A DNA stretch of 64,000 bases, taken from NCBI GenBank assembly GCA_949292215.1, contig CASEYW010000084.1, positions 1 to 64,000 on the forward strand. The letters run 5' to 3'. This stretch comes from an uncultured bacterium. GTDB lineage: Bacteria; Verrucomicrobiota; Lentisphaeria; Victivallales; UBA1829. The position numbers and the translations under genes were made by a program. The notes under the pieces were generated by a model that saw only the letters and a list, made by a program, of their open reading frames with translations, searched no databases and had not been told where the DNA came from. Below are positions 1 to 9,285 of the stretch, piece after piece; position 1 is the first letter of the stretch, and the number at the start of each line of letters is the position of its first letter.

Positions 1-15
1 GAAAAGAGAATTGTC

Positions 16-105
16 ATGGGAAACCTCAGGAAAAAACGTCGCAGAAAGATTGCTCAGCATAAGCGCAAAAAAATGCTGAAGGCAATGCGTCACAAGAACA
101 AATAA
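16..105 (+). CDS. very small basic protein, AURKAIP1/COX24-domain-like
   Basis: A 29-residue, extremely Lys/Arg-rich protein (starts MGNLRKKRRRK, ends AMRHKNK). Size and composition match the short bacterial AURKAIP1/COX24-domain proteins, relatives of a mitochondrial ribosomal protein family; a ribosome-associated role is inference. The frame is open to the window edge, so a longer N-terminus cannot be excluded, but the ATG at 16 follows an AG-rich stretch (AAAAGAGA) at a usable distance. A strong intrinsic terminator lies 13 bases after the stop, which supports this being a real, separately transcribed gene. It is too short for most gene callers. Confidence 0.65.
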   Translation: MGNLRKKRRRKIAQHKRKKMLKAMRHKNK

Positions 106-118
106 GTTCATGTGAATC

Positions 119-149
119 GGGACGTGATGTTTGTCACGTCCCTTTTTTT
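119..149 (+). terminator. intrinsic terminator after the COX24-like gene
   Basis: A perfect 9-bp stem GGGACGTGA / TCACGTCCC (119-127 with 134-142) with a six-base loop, followed by seven T (143-149). It also rules out the in-frame ATG at 112 as the start of the next gene, since that ATG would lie just before the hairpin. Confidence 0.93.
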
Positions 150-180
150 CTCCGTTCGACAGTCTCTTCGGGAGTGTTTC

Positions 181-1989
181 ATGATCCGGAAGGGTCTCTT
201 TTTTATCCTGTCTGTGTTGCTGCTCCCCCTGTGGGCTACGGATATCCGTCCTGACACGGGGCCGCTCCCCGAGCTTCTGAGAGAAGCATCGCCTCTCTCT
301 GCTGACGACTATCGCAAAGTCGCGGCAATGACGGATTTTGCTCTTTTCATCAATCATGTGTTTCATGCTCCGGATAAAACAACCCTGCCGGATTCCATCA
401 TCGAAAAACTGTATGATGTGCTGGAAAAGGATCCCTCTTCCCGGGAAATCACTGCATTGGTCGCAGCCGATCTCGCGGATTTCATTGCCAGAAAGCAGGA
501 GCGTCTTCAGCGGCTGGCCCGGATTGCAGGAGCGCATCCGGAAAATCTATCGCTGAATCTTCTGACTGCGGGACTTCTCTCCGGAAAATTGAAGGACAAG
601 GCTCTTGTCTTGAAAAATACGCGTCAGGCAGTTGCCCTGCTGAAAAAAGCTCTGGACCATGTGGAAAACCCTTCGTTGGAGGAGCCGAAGGATCTTTGCG
701 GAGCGTATTCCATTCTGGCTGTGCTTCACGCTTCGCTCGGAGAGTTCGATCAGGCGGATGAAGCAATCCACCGCGGACTGAAGAGGGTTCCCGGAGAGAA
801 AAGACCGGAACTGCTCCAGACCGCTATCCGGGTTTATTTCGACGCAATGAACCGTTCTTCCGATCAAAAAATGTTTCTTATCGGCTGGTTCGTGGAAAGC
901 GACAGAGAGAGATTCACCAGAAAGTTCAATGAGGCGTCCAGTGAATTTTCGGAGATTCTTTCCTCTCCGGAGAGCCGTCTGGATTCCGAACGCTTTCTTG
1001 CTGCTGCGGCGATCTTCAGCGACCGCGGCGAGACGGATCTTGCTTTGTTGATCATTGCTGCGCCCCTGTTTGCCGAGCCGGATCATCTCTCCGCGCTGCG
1101 GCGTCTGGCGGCGTTCTATTCTGTTTCCGGAGATTTTGCCAATACCGCCCGCGTCTGGAAACGTGTCCTTCACATCCGGAAAACGCCGACTGCTTTCGAG
1201 AGCTTCATGTATGCTTCTTCGCTTCAACGGAGCGGCGATTACAAGTCTGCTGCGGCTGCATTTGCCGGGCATGTGAAACGTTTTCCGGAGGATTCCGTTG
1301 CTCTGGCACAGTATGCCTTGAGTTGTTATCTGGCGGAGGATTATAAAAATGCAGCGGGAATCGCCGGGAGAATTCCCTCGCCATTGCCGGAGACTCTGTA
1401 TATGAAAGCGCTTGCCGAGGAGCGGCTTGGAGATTATTCCGCCGCGCTGAAAACTCTGCTTCAGTATCTTTCCGTCCGGAAATTCGCGGATGAGGAGGAG
1501 AAGTATCCGGTTTCCATTCAGACCGTGCTGATGGCAGACAAGGCAAAACGTTACGATGTCGCCGCCGCGATTCTGGAGCCGATGATTGATGCAGATCCGG
1601 AAAATGCCGATCTGCTGAATCTGCTCGGATATCTTTATGCCGAAGCGGGAATCAATCTGGGAACCGCAGAAAAACTGCTGCTGGAAGCTCTGGAGCTGGA
1701 ACCGGACAATCCGGCAATTCTGGATAGCGTCGCCTGGATGTATTTTCGTCGGAAAAAATATTGGGAAGCAAAGACTTACATCGAAAGAAGCCTCGCTGCG
1801 ACACCGAAGGGCGAAAGCGTTGATTCTGTGATTCTGGACCATGCCGGTGATATCTACAATGCTCTTGGCGACGGGAAAAAAGCTCTTTCCTGCTGGGAGA
1901 AAGCTCTCTGTATTTACAGCGACGAACTGGACCCGCTGAAGGTTTTGAAGAAAATGGAAGACTCCCGACGCGGAACCTCCCATCCCTGA
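181..1989 (+). CDS. secreted TPR-repeat protein
   Basis: 602 residues from the ATG at 181, which follows a GGGAG and begins a clear signal peptide (MIRKG, then a hydrophobic run FFILSVLLLPLWA). The body is almost entirely alpha-helical with degenerate tetratricopeptide repeats. The best are near the C-terminus (NADLLNLLGYLYAEAGIN..A, then NPAILDSVAWMYFRRKKY, then SVILDHAGDIYNALGDGKKA), a layout seen in many TPR lipoprotein or periplasmic scaffold proteins. There is no catalytic domain. It stands alone between a terminator and the promoter of the next regulator. The function is probably protein-protein interaction in the periplasm; the partner is unknown. The 23 codons upstream in frame (from 112) overlap a terminator and are not likely translated. 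Confidence 0.85.
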   Translation: MIRKGLFFILSVLLLPLWATDIRPDTGPLPELLREASPLSADDYRKVAAMTDFALFINHVFHAPDKTTLPDSIIEKLYDVLEKDPSSREITALVAADLADFIARKQERLQRLARIAGAHPENLSLNLLTAGLLSGKLKDKALVLKNTRQAVALLKKALDHVENPSLEEPKDLCGAYSILAVLHASLGEFDQADEAIHRGLKRVPGEKRPELLQTAIRVYFDAMNRSSDQKMFLIGWFVESDRERFTRKFNEASSEFSEILSSPESRLDSERFLAAAAIFSDRGETDLALLIIAAPLFAEPDHLSALRRLAAFYSVSGDFANTARVWKRVLHIRKTPTAFESFMYASSLQRSGDYKSAAAAFAGHVKRFPEDSVALAQYALSCYLAEDYKNAAGIAGRIPSPLPETLYMKALAEERLGDYSAALKTLLQYLSVRKFADEEEKYPVSIQTVLMADKAKRYDVAAAILEPMIDADPENADLLNLLGYLYAEAGINLGTAEKLLLEALELEPDNPAILDSVAWMYFRRKKYWEAKTYIERSLAATPKGESVDSVILDHAGDIYNALGDGKKALSCWEKALCIYSDELDPLKVLKKMEDSRRGTSHP

Positions 1990-2086
1990 TCATTGTTTGA
2001 AAACCATTTCATTCGTCGGAAGCCCATTCTCCCGGAATTTTTTTCCCTGAAAACTGTTTTTGCGTAAGAATCCTGTTTTTTTGCGA

Positions 2087-2109
2087 TGCACTGTATCTGT
2101 GCACTGTAT
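2087..2109. repeat. 13-bp-spaced direct repeat upstream of the regulator gene
   Basis: TGCACTGTAT occurs at 2087-2096 and again at 2100-2109, separated by CTG. It lies 60-80 bases before the -35 element of the promoter at 2169. It could be an operator of the GntR/LacI-type regulator or chance; there is no second copy in front of the hydrolase to compare with. Confidence 0.35.
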
Positions 2110-2168
2110 TTTATGGAAAAAAAAGGCATTTTAAGTCTGTTTTTTCCCGTTCTTCCCTCCTTGACCTC

Positions 2169-2197
2169 TTGACTTTTTCCTCTTTTTTTGCTAAAAT
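2169..2197 (+). promoter_or_regulatory. sigma-70-type promoter of the GntR/LacI regulator
   Basis: TTGACT (2169-2174), 17-base spacer, TAAAAT (2192-2197). A second TTGACC (2161) lies just upstream. The predicted start would be about 2204, giving a leader of some 45 bases before the ATG at 2248. Confidence 0.7.
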
Positions 2198-2247
2198 GAA
2201 AAAGAGATGTATTCCTGTATAGATGCACCTGTGAAATCGGAGACGGA

Positions 2248-3318
2248 ATGAGAGCTTCAAAATTCGAACATCTGAAAGCGCTTCTGACGGAACAGATCCG
2301 GTCGGGCAAGTTTCCGCCGGGCGCCCAGCTTCCCAGTTACAGAAAGCTGATCCGCGGTTATGGGGTCAGCCAGAGTACCGTGAACAAAGTGTTTACGGAT
2401 CTTGAGCGCAGCGGGCTGGTTTATGTGGAGAGCGGACGCGGCTACTATGTGCGGAATCGGGAATCTGTGGAATGGAAGAGCAATCTTGTGCTGGTGATTC
2501 TTGCCAGTTTTGACAACAGTTATTTCCTGATGCTTCAGAAGGGGATTATTACGGCGCTTCAGGAGAATGGATACCGCCCGGTTGTGATGTCTCTGAATGA
2601 AGTGAGGGATCACGTTCAGGAGGCAACGGAGGGAATCATCGGCATCATCATAACTTCTCCGCAGGATGAGGATGTGCTGTTGTCCATCAGCAACAACGGG
2701 GGAATTCCGCTGGTGATGATTGATTTTGAGCGGGAGACCCTCAAGCAGCAGTTTTCCTCCATCATGAACGATGAATACCAGAGCGGAGTTCTGGCGGCAA
2801 AACAGCTTCTGGCATACGGACATAAAAGGGTTATGCACCTGGCCGGGCCGTTCGGGGTGTCCTGTACAGCGATTCCCCGGGCGAGGGGATTTGCGGATAC
2901 CATCCGTCAGGCTGGACTGGAACCGGTCATTGAGTATGCCGGATGGGATTTCAAAAGCGGATATTATGCGTTCAAAAAACATTATCTGAGATATCGTCCA
3001 ACCGGAATTTTTGCGGTGACGGATCTGGCAGCGCTCGGTGCGATTCGTGCGGCCGGGGAGATGGGACTCAAAGTTCCCGAGGATTTTTCCATTGTCGGAC
3101 ACGGGGATCTGGCCGAGGCAAACAGTTCCACTGTCAGTCTGACCACGATCCGGATGGATGCCTTCCGGCTTGGATATCGCGGTGCAAATCTGCTGAAGGA
3201 TCTGCTCCTGGGAAAACCGCCGGTTCAGATCGTCCAGACCGGTGGAGAGTTGATTGAGCGGGAAACGGTCTCCGTTGTAAAAGAAGAAAATGGATGTTCC
3301 AGTAAAATAACAGCATAA
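2248..3318 (+). CDS. AraR-type transcriptional regulator (GntR wHTH + LacI-like sensor)
   Basis: 356 residues. Residues 1-72 are a GntR-family winged helix-turn-helix ([20 protein letters not shown], then [20 protein letters not shown]). Residues about 75-340 are a periplasmic-binding-protein-like sensor domain of the LacI/GalR type ([58 protein letters not shown]). The same fusion is known from AraR of Bacillus, where the C-terminal domain binds a sugar. The gene leads a three-gene run with a pseudopilin (22-base gap) and a secreted GH71-like enzyme, so it likely controls that module in response to a sugar; the ligand cannot be read from the sequence. Confidence 0.9.
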   Translation: MRASKFEHLKALLTEQIRSGKFPPGAQLPSYRKLIRGYGVSQSTVNKVFTDLERSGLVYVESGRGYYVRNRESVEWKSNLVLVILASFDNSYFLMLQKGIITALQENGYRPVVMSLNEVRDHVQEATEGIIGIIITSPQDEDVLLSISNNGGIPLVMIDFERETLKQQFSSIMNDEYQSGVLAAKQLLAYGHKRVMHLAGPFGVSCTAIPRARGFADTIRQAGLEPVIEYAGWDFKSGYYAFKKHYLRYRPTGIFAVTDLAALGAIRAAGEMGLKVPEDFSIVGHGDLAEANSSTVSLTTIRMDAFRLGYRGANLLKDLLLGKPPVQIVQTGGELIERETVSVVKEENGCSSKITA

Positions 3319-3340
3319 AAATCAGGAAAGGATTCAAACA

Positions 3341-3994
3341 ATGAAGAGGAATTTCACACTGATAGAGCTCCTTGTGGTCATTGCGATTATTGTCATCCTG
3401 GCGGCAATGCTTCTGCCTGCGCTGAATAAGGCCAGGGAAGCGGGACAGTCCACCGCGTGCATCAACAATTTGAAGCAGCTCGGGATCATCGTTTCCAACT
3501 ATACGTCCGATTATGACGACTGGCTGCCTTCTATCGGCGGATACGGCATGGCTGTCTGGACTTACATTCATAAAGATGAACACAATCCGGGATTTCTCCA
3601 GCGCATGATGGGGCCGGGACTCAATAAAAAACTGGTGCTCTGTCCTTCCTATAAACAGCTCTCCTTCGGTGGAAACTACGGCGCAAATATGAATCTCTGC
3701 GCAATGGATGCCGGAAGCTGGAACAAACCGTATAAGAGATTGAATCAGATTAAAATGAAAAGTCGGGCAATGCTGATCTGCGACATTGAGTATGAAGGAA
3801 CCAATACCATGAGTGCCGCGAATTATTCCCTTGCCGGAGATTTGAACAATTACTTTATCCGTTATTCCCACAATGTCGGCGCGAACATCCTTTATCTTGA
3901 CGGTCATGTGGCAAACCGGAAATTCCAGATTCCCGGACAGAATACGAATTACAACATGGAACAGAATATTTTCTGGGTAGGCGACTTCAAATAA
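3341..3994 (+). CDS. pseudopilin-like protein (FTLIE N-terminus, H-x9-DG C-terminus)
   Basis: 217 residues with the prepilin-type N-terminal motif at residues 5-9 (MKRN then FTLIE) followed by a long hydrophobic helix and the usual [18 protein letters not shown] helix. The C-terminal signature is H-x9-DG ([15 protein letters not shown]), typical of the large pseudopilin families of Lentisphaerota and Planctomycetota. The residue before the Phe is Asn, not the Gly usually needed by prepilin peptidase. Ribosome site AGGAAAGG at about 3324. It sits between a sugar-type regulator and a giant secreted hydrolase. Role unproven; anchoring or export of the neighbour is speculation. Confidence 0.88.
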   Translation: MKRNFTLIELLVVIAIIVILAAMLLPALNKAREAGQSTACINNLKQLGIIVSNYTSDYDDWLPSIGGYGMAVWTYIHKDEHNPGFLQRMMGPGLNKKLVLCPSYKQLSFGGNYGANMNLCAMDAGSWNKPYKRLNQIKMKSRAMLICDIEYEGTNTMSAANYSLAGDLNNYFIRYSHNVGANILYLDGHVANRKFQIPGQNTNYNMEQNIFWVGDFK

Positions 3995-4024
3995 TCATCA
4001 GATAAGAAAGAAACAGATCCTGTT

Positions 4025-7000
4025 ATGAAAACGAAACATCTCCTGCACTCATTTTGTGCCGCCGCACTGGCGTTTTCCGCCGGGGCCGTGGAACTGGACG
4101 GAACAAAAGCCGTATGGGCACATTATGTTCCCTGGAATTCTCCTCTGAACAACACCATGCTTCCGACGCTCTTCTACAACTATCCGCTCGGTGCGCAGAT
4201 GGATACCACGCGCGATGCGCTGAATGCGGAGTTCCGGCAGGCAAAGGCTCAGGGAATTGATGGCTTTTTCGTCGATATCGTTTCCTACAAAGACCGTGGA
4301 ACCGCCTTCCTCGGAATCATCAAGGGGATGCTTGACGCGACAGGCGATACCGGATTCATGATCGCGCCATGTCTGGATGGCAGAAACTCGCATGAGGCGA
4401 TCCTCAAGGATCTGAAAACAATTCTGGATGCCTGCGCTTCCCATCCGAACTATCCGCACATGCGGGGACGTCCCGTGATTGCCACCTACTCATGGGGCGC
4501 CCGGACTCCGGCAGAATGGAGCCGCATCAAAAAAGATCTTAAAAAAATGGGACATGACATTTATCTGATTGCCAACCTGAGCAGCGGATATCAGAAGAAG
4601 GAGCCGGCAAAGCTGGCAGCTGCCGCCGAAGCATTTGACATGGCATACAGTTTCATGGAAAACGGTATCGATGGACGTACCGTCAAAGAGAATGTTGCAT
4701 TGATGTGGAATGCTGCAAATTCAAAAAAACGTGATCTTATGGGATCTCTCTGGCCCGGTTATTATGGCGCATGGATTCATGGCAGAAACGATTTCTATCA
4801 GCCGCATATCGGATTTGATCAGCTGCACGAAACCTTTGAAGCGGTGGTGCCCGGCCGCGAAAAATGGATGCACTTCACCACCTGGAACGATCATGACGAA
4901 ACCAGCATCATGCCGATGCTCTTCACCTGGGGCAATGCCGGGATCGCAAAAGCGTATTCCGATACATTCAAAGGAGTTGCTCCTTCCGCAAAAGTTCCGC
5001 AGGTCTATTTCGCTTATCACAGAGAGGAACTTGCCGGAACAGTACTGCGTCTGGAAGCAATGACTGTTCCCTCTGCGCTGAAAGGAAATACGGCAGTTTC
5101 GGGTGTCCTTCGTGGATGGAACGGGAAAATCGTTTACAAACTGCCCGTCCGGAAACTTGATTCCGCCTCCTATTCCCGTGCGGAGTGGCTCATTCCGACG
5201 GCTTCACTGGCGGAATCGCCGGTCCTGATTCCCGACATTACACTTTCCGGTCCCGGGGCTTACCGTGCGGAACGTTCGCTTCCGATGATTCTGCTGAAAA
5301 CCGGCTGGCTCCAGAATGCCGTCACGGTGAAAGTCCCCTTCCAGGGAATGGCTGATTTCAAAAATACGCTTTCCATTGGGGAGAACGGGAATGTCCTCAA
5401 AGCGGAGATCTCCTTCGATTCCCCTGAAATGATCCGGGAAGCAGTTCTGTTCCGCAACGACAAGCCCCTTGCAGCGTTCGGGAAGGATGCCGCAGAAGGA
5501 ATTCTGCTGAACCTGGCAACCGATTTCTCCAAAGGATGTGATTACAAGCTGGTGTTCAGGGATGCAAAACTGCTGCGGAGTCGCAGAATGTTTACGGACC
5601 CGGACGATCCATTGTTTCGGATTACACCGACGGAAGTGGTGTCGAAACGGAATCTGACCTATCATCAGGCGGCATTTCTCTTCGCGGTGCAGCCCTCTTC
5701 CGAGATCCGGTTTGAAGTTACCGGAAAGGCGCCCCTTCTGATTCGTGCGGATCAGTTTCCTGAGCATGGCCAGATCCGGTCCGGTTCCGCGATTTTGTAT
5801 CTGCCGGGGAGTTCCAGCGTGACGGCGCTTTCTCCGGCGCTGAACCGGAAGCGGGGAAAGGAAACGCTGCGTCTCTTTTCACGTGCGGCGCGTCCCGACG
5901 ATCTCTTCTATGTCCGATATGAAACTGCGGATGGAAAGGTCTGCTATTCCGAGCCGGTTCTTCCTTTTGCAAAGGGTGATTCTTTGAAAATGAATCTTTT
6001 GAATACTTCTGTGAATCTGGAGACCTCATCCGGGGCCAGTGGAATGCGAGGTCGATCCGAGTATCTGACGCCGGCTGCCGAGGTTCCTTTCCTGAAGCCG
6101 TCCGTAACGGAGAACCCGGTGCATCCCGCTGTTGTCCGCAAGGGGCGCTGGACCTTTGAACATGGCGGAGAAGATTCCCTTGGGGATATGGATCTCCGGA
6201 CCACCCGTTACGCCTGGTCCGATCCCGGATTTGTCGTCTCCGGCGGGCATAACGGCGGAAAATGTCTCAAATTTAACGGACGCAAGACTTTGCGGATGCA
6301 GATGCGAACCTATCCCCTGACAGCTTTTACACTTGATTTTTACATTTGTCCACAGGGGAAGGGGACAAAGCGGCAGGCGGTGATTTCGCGGCGCGGCTGG
6401 TCCGGCGGAGTCGATGTTTTTCTCCAGCCGGATGGAAAGATCGAGCTGGTGCGCAACGGCGGCGAAAAGACTCCGGTAGAAAAACTGCTGAGCCGGAACT
6501 CCCTTCCGAGAGACCGCTGGACGAATATCCGGATCGTGAATGACGAAACCTCACTGGAATTGTATCTGGATGGAAAACTGGATGCGAAACGGGCAATTGT
6601 TCCTGTCCGCACCTACGGAAACTGCACCTGGTTCCTCGGTGGAGACGGAAAGACCAACTTCATCGGTTTGCTGGATGATGTTACGATGCTGGGAATTCCG
6701 GCGCGTCCCGGTTCTCCTTTCTATCCGCCGCTGTCCTCCCCGGAACAGCGTTCCTCCATTGCCGATCTTTACGGTACGACTCTGAAATCCGTTCCCGTGG
6801 AACGGAGTCATCAATGGACTGCGGATGAGAAGGCGGAAGTCATTCCGGGCGATCCTGCAGCAACGGTTCCCGCTGCCACAGCCGCGTCGAAGGCGAAAGC
6901 GACACTTGCTCCGGACGGCAGAGTGGCTTTGCAGGCCGGCCCCGGCGGAAGTCAGCGCGGCGTTACCGTGGCATCTTCCCTGGTGCTGAACAATCGCGAG

Positions 7001-7369
7001 GAGATCACAATCCCCCTGCTGCGATACGATATTGCTCGCAAGGGCCTCGGCTGGACTGCTGTGATCGTGACTCTGTCCGGAAAGTCGGGACAGGGGTACA
7101 GCTTTAATCTGGGAGCACCGGACCGCATGATGATTACACAGAACAAGCCTGCATGGAAAATTCTTTCCGGAACGAAAAAAGTGGAGCTTCCACTGAAACT
7201 GACTTTCCGCAGGATCAACGGGCTGGTTGTCCTGCTGGCGAATGGAGAAGTCGTGAAGGTCCTGCCGGATGAAGGACTGGACCGGCTGACGCTTCACACG
7301 TCTTTGCAGAATCCGGGGAATGCGGTTGCCGCCGAGTTCGGAAAACCGCAGATCTCCGCCCTGCGCTGA
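4025..7369 (+). CDS. secreted GH71-like glycoside hydrolase with LamG-like domain
   Basis: 1114 residues with a signal peptide (MKTKHLLHSFCAAALAFSAG). Residues about 25-330 resemble GH71/GH99-type TIM barrels (AVWAHYVPWNSPLNN, AQGIDGFFVDIVSYKDRG, MHFTTWNDHDETSIMP), a family known for alpha-1,3-glucanases; the actual substrate is uncertain. A long middle region of beta-rich modules follows. Residues about 740-890 look like a concanavalin A/LamG-type domain (TAFTLDFYICPQGKG, LPRDRWTNIRIVNDETSLEL, LYLDGKL). The C-terminal part (about 950-1110) is another beta-rich module. It follows the pseudopilin by 30 bases and is probably co-transcribed with it and the regulator. Confidence 0.82.
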   Translation: MKTKHLLHSFCAAALAFSAGAVELDGTKAVWAHYVPWNSPLNNTMLPTLFYNYPLGAQMDTTRDALNAEFRQAKAQGIDGFFVDIVSYKDRGTAFLGIIKGMLDATGDTGFMIAPCLDGRNSHEAILKDLKTILDACASHPNYPHMRGRPVIATYSWGARTPAEWSRIKKDLKKMGHDIYLIANLSSGYQKKEPAKLAAAAEAFDMAYSFMENGIDGRTVKENVALMWNAANSKKRDLMGSLWPGYYGAWIHGRNDFYQPHIGFDQLHETFEAVVPGREKWMHFTTWNDHDETSIMPMLFTWGNAGIAKAYSDTFKGVAPSAKVPQVYFAYHREELAGTVLRLEAMTVPSALKGNTAVSGVLRGWNGKIVYKLPVRKLDSASYSRAEWLIPTASLAESPVLIPDITLSGPGAYRAERSLPMILLKTGWLQNAVTVKVPFQGMADFKNTLSIGENGNVLKAEISFDSPEMIREAVLFRNDKPLAAFGKDAAEGILLNLATDFSKGCDYKLVFRDAKLLRSRRMFTDPDDPLFRITPTEVVSKRNLTYHQAAFLFAVQPSSEIRFEVTGKAPLLIRADQFPEHGQIRSGSAILYLPGSSSVTALSPALNRKRGKETLRLFSRAARPDDLFYVRYETADGKVCYSEPVLPFAKGDSLKMNLLNTSVNLETSSGASGMRGRSEYLTPAAEVPFLKPSVTENPVHPAVVRKGRWTFEHGGEDSLGDMDLRTTRYAWSDPGFVVSGGHNGGKCLKFNGRKTLRMQMRTYPLTAFTLDFYICPQGKGTKRQAVISRRGWSGGVDVFLQPDGKIELVRNGGEKTPVEKLLSRNSLPRDRWTNIRIVNDETSLELYLDGKLDAKRAIVPVRTYGNCTWFLGGDGKTNFIGLLDDVTMLGIPARPGSPFYPPLSSPEQRSSIADLYGTTLKSVPVERSHQWTADEKAEVIPGDPAATVPAATAASKAKATLAPDGRVALQAGPGGSQRGVTVASSLVLNNREEITIPLLRYDIARKGLGWTAVIVTLSGKSGQGYSFNLGAPDRMMITQNKPAWKILSGTKKVELPLKLTFRRINGLVVLLANGEVVKVLPDEGLDRLTLHTSLQNPGNAVAAEFGKPQISALR

Positions 7370-7511
7370 TTTCCCGCAGAGTCGGAGAGGCGTTTCTGCT
7401 TCAGGGGCGCTGGTGTCAGTGTTCCGTGTTCTCAGGAGGAATACATTCTCTCTGTTCGATGGAAAATGATCGCCTCCGTGCTATATTACGGCAGAACAGA
7501 GAGGTCAGCGT

Positions 7512-9206
7512 ATGGATTCAATGACTGGACGGCAGCAGGTTTGCGGGAGTATGAAACGGAGGCATCTGGTCTGGCTTACAGTGAATTCTTCGTATTCCCA
7601 TTCTTCGCTGGCGCTTCCGCTGCTTCATGCCGCGTGTGCCGGAATTGAAGGATGGGAGTGGTCTGCTTTGGAAACGACTCTGGAGGCGGACTGTGCGGAA
7701 GTTGCTCTGGAAATCGCGGAAAAATCCTGTGATCTTCTCTGTGCCACTTTATATCTGTTTAACAGAAAGACGGTGACAGAGATTCTGGAACGGGTTCATG
7801 AGCTTCTGCCGGAGTGTCATATCGCGGTTGGCGGACCGGAATGTCTTGGAGAGGGAGCGGAGGAGGTGTTGAAAAGGCATCCGTTCATTGGGACTGTCTT
7901 TCGCGGAGAGGGAGAAGGGGTGTTTCCGGAGTTTCTGAGCCGGTTTTCTTCGGATTGGAAGCGGTCTGTGGTCCCGCTGTCAGGAAATGCGGTTTTCGAG
8001 GAGTGGGAGAGTGTTCCGCCACCTGTTGAAGATTCCTTTTTCCGCGTGGACAAGCCATTTGTGCAGATGGAGACTTCCCGCGGCTGTCCGATGGGATGCT
8101 GTTACTGTACCAGTTGCCACATGAAAGTCCGCTGGAAAACGCTGGAGACTGTCCGCCGGGAGCTGACGCTGCTGCGAGACCGTGGTGTTTCCGAGATTCG
8201 CCTTCTGGACCGGACGTTCAATTTTCCTCCGGAACGCGGAACGGAACTGCTGCGGATGTTCCGTACGGAATTCTCCGACATGCGCTTCCATCTGGAGATT
8301 CATCCATGCTTTCTGGACGGCCCTTTGCGGGAGGAGCTGTTTTCTGCAATGCCGGGACAGCTCCATATCGAGGCAGGAATTCAATCGTTGAGTGAAAAGG
8401 TGCAGAAGGCAATCGGCAGGGGGAAGAGTCCCGGGGAGGCGCTGGAGGGATTGCGCTTTCTTTGCAGGTGTCCCAGTTTCAAAACGCATGCGGATCTTCT
8501 CGCAGGACTGCCGGAACAGACCGCTGAATCTCTTTTCCACGATGCGGCAAGTCTCATGGATGCCGGGCCGGCGGAAATTCAGTTGGAGATTTTGAAAGTT
8601 CTTCCCGGAACTCCCTTGCGAACAAGGGCGGAAGCTCTTGGAATCATTCACGCTTCCTGTCCTCCTTACGATGTGATGAGAACGGAGACCATGTCCGGAA
8701 AGGAGATTCTGCGAATTCGTCTTTTGTCGCGTCTTCTTGATTTGACTTACAACCATTCCGCTCTGCATACGGTTATCCGCTCTGCCAGGAAAGAGATGCC
8801 GGAATTCCTGCCTTGTCTGCTGGATTTTTTCCTCCGGAACGGATTGGATTTGAAACGGCTGTTTGATCTGAAAAAAAGATTCCTGATCCTTTCAGAATTC
8901 TTTGCTCAGGATTGTTTTGAAGAAACCCGGATGGAACTGGCATTCCAATGGATTCTTGCAGGCTATCCGCTGGATTTGGGACCGGGTTCGGCGTCGGAAA
9001 AGAGCGATGGCATTCCGGAGAGTGCGATCCTGCTGTCCGGCAATGCCGCGGCAGGAGGGGAGCGGGATACAAAGTTCCGTCTCCTTCGCAGAACGAAGGA
9101 TACGCTCTATTTTGCATTTAACCGGAAGTATGCGTTCAATCGTCCGGCTGCGGTCTGGTGCGAAGAACGATCGGCATTACCGGTGAAAATGCGGAAAAAC
9201 ACGTGA
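7512..9206 (+). CDS. B12-binding-domain radical SAM protein (DUF4080 type)
   Basis: 564 residues. Residues about 15-150 form a cobalamin-binding-like Rossmann domain (AVGGPECLGEGAEEVL). The radical SAM core has the CxxxCxxC cluster motif at C192, C196 and C199 (GCPMGCCYC), preceded by VQMETSR. The C-terminal third (LLDLTYNHSALHTVI, then FFLRNGLDLKRLFDLKKRF) matches the extra domain of the DUF4080 radical SAM group. The reaction is unknown. The start at 7512 is favoured by AGAGAGGT six bases upstream; a second ATG at 7551 has GGGAG too close to it. It is a single gene, convergent with the PhnP-like gene. Confidence 0.85.
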   Translation: MDSMTGRQQVCGSMKRRHLVWLTVNSSYSHSSLALPLLHAACAGIEGWEWSALETTLEADCAEVALEIAEKSCDLLCATLYLFNRKTVTEILERVHELLPECHIAVGGPECLGEGAEEVLKRHPFIGTVFRGEGEGVFPEFLSRFSSDWKRSVVPLSGNAVFEEWESVPPPVEDSFFRVDKPFVQMETSRGCPMGCCYCTSCHMKVRWKTLETVRRELTLLRDRGVSEIRLLDRTFNFPPERGTELLRMFRTEFSDMRFHLEIHPCFLDGPLREELFSAMPGQLHIEAGIQSLSEKVQKAIGRGKSPGEALEGLRFLCRCPSFKTHADLLAGLPEQTAESLFHDAASLMDAGPAEIQLEILKVLPGTPLRTRAEALGIIHASCPPYDVMRTETMSGKEILRIRLLSRLLDLTYNHSALHTVIRSARKEMPEFLPCLLDFFLRNGLDLKRLFDLKKRFLILSEFFAQDCFEETRMELAFQWILAGYPLDLGPGSASEKSDGIPESAILLSGNAAAGGERDTKFRLLRRTKDTLYFAFNRKYAFNRPAAVWCEERSALPVKMRKNT

Positions 9207-9236
9207 GCAATTTCCTGTTCCTGCCCGGGAAATTGC
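9207..9236. terminator. possible bidirectional hairpin between convergent genes
   Basis: A 9-bp stem GCAATTTCC (9207-9215) / GGAAATTGC (9228-9236) lies right after the radical SAM stop codon. There is no clear T-run on either side, so termination would be weak or factor-assisted. Confidence 0.4.
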
Positions 9237-9285
9237 CCGGATTCTGCGGTTTTCCGCCTTCGAATCTTTTTCCGGTGAAACCGGA

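Noticed and set aside
112-180. N-terminal extension of the TPR protein
   Set aside because: It spans a strong terminator and lies before a good signal peptide and ribosome site at 181.
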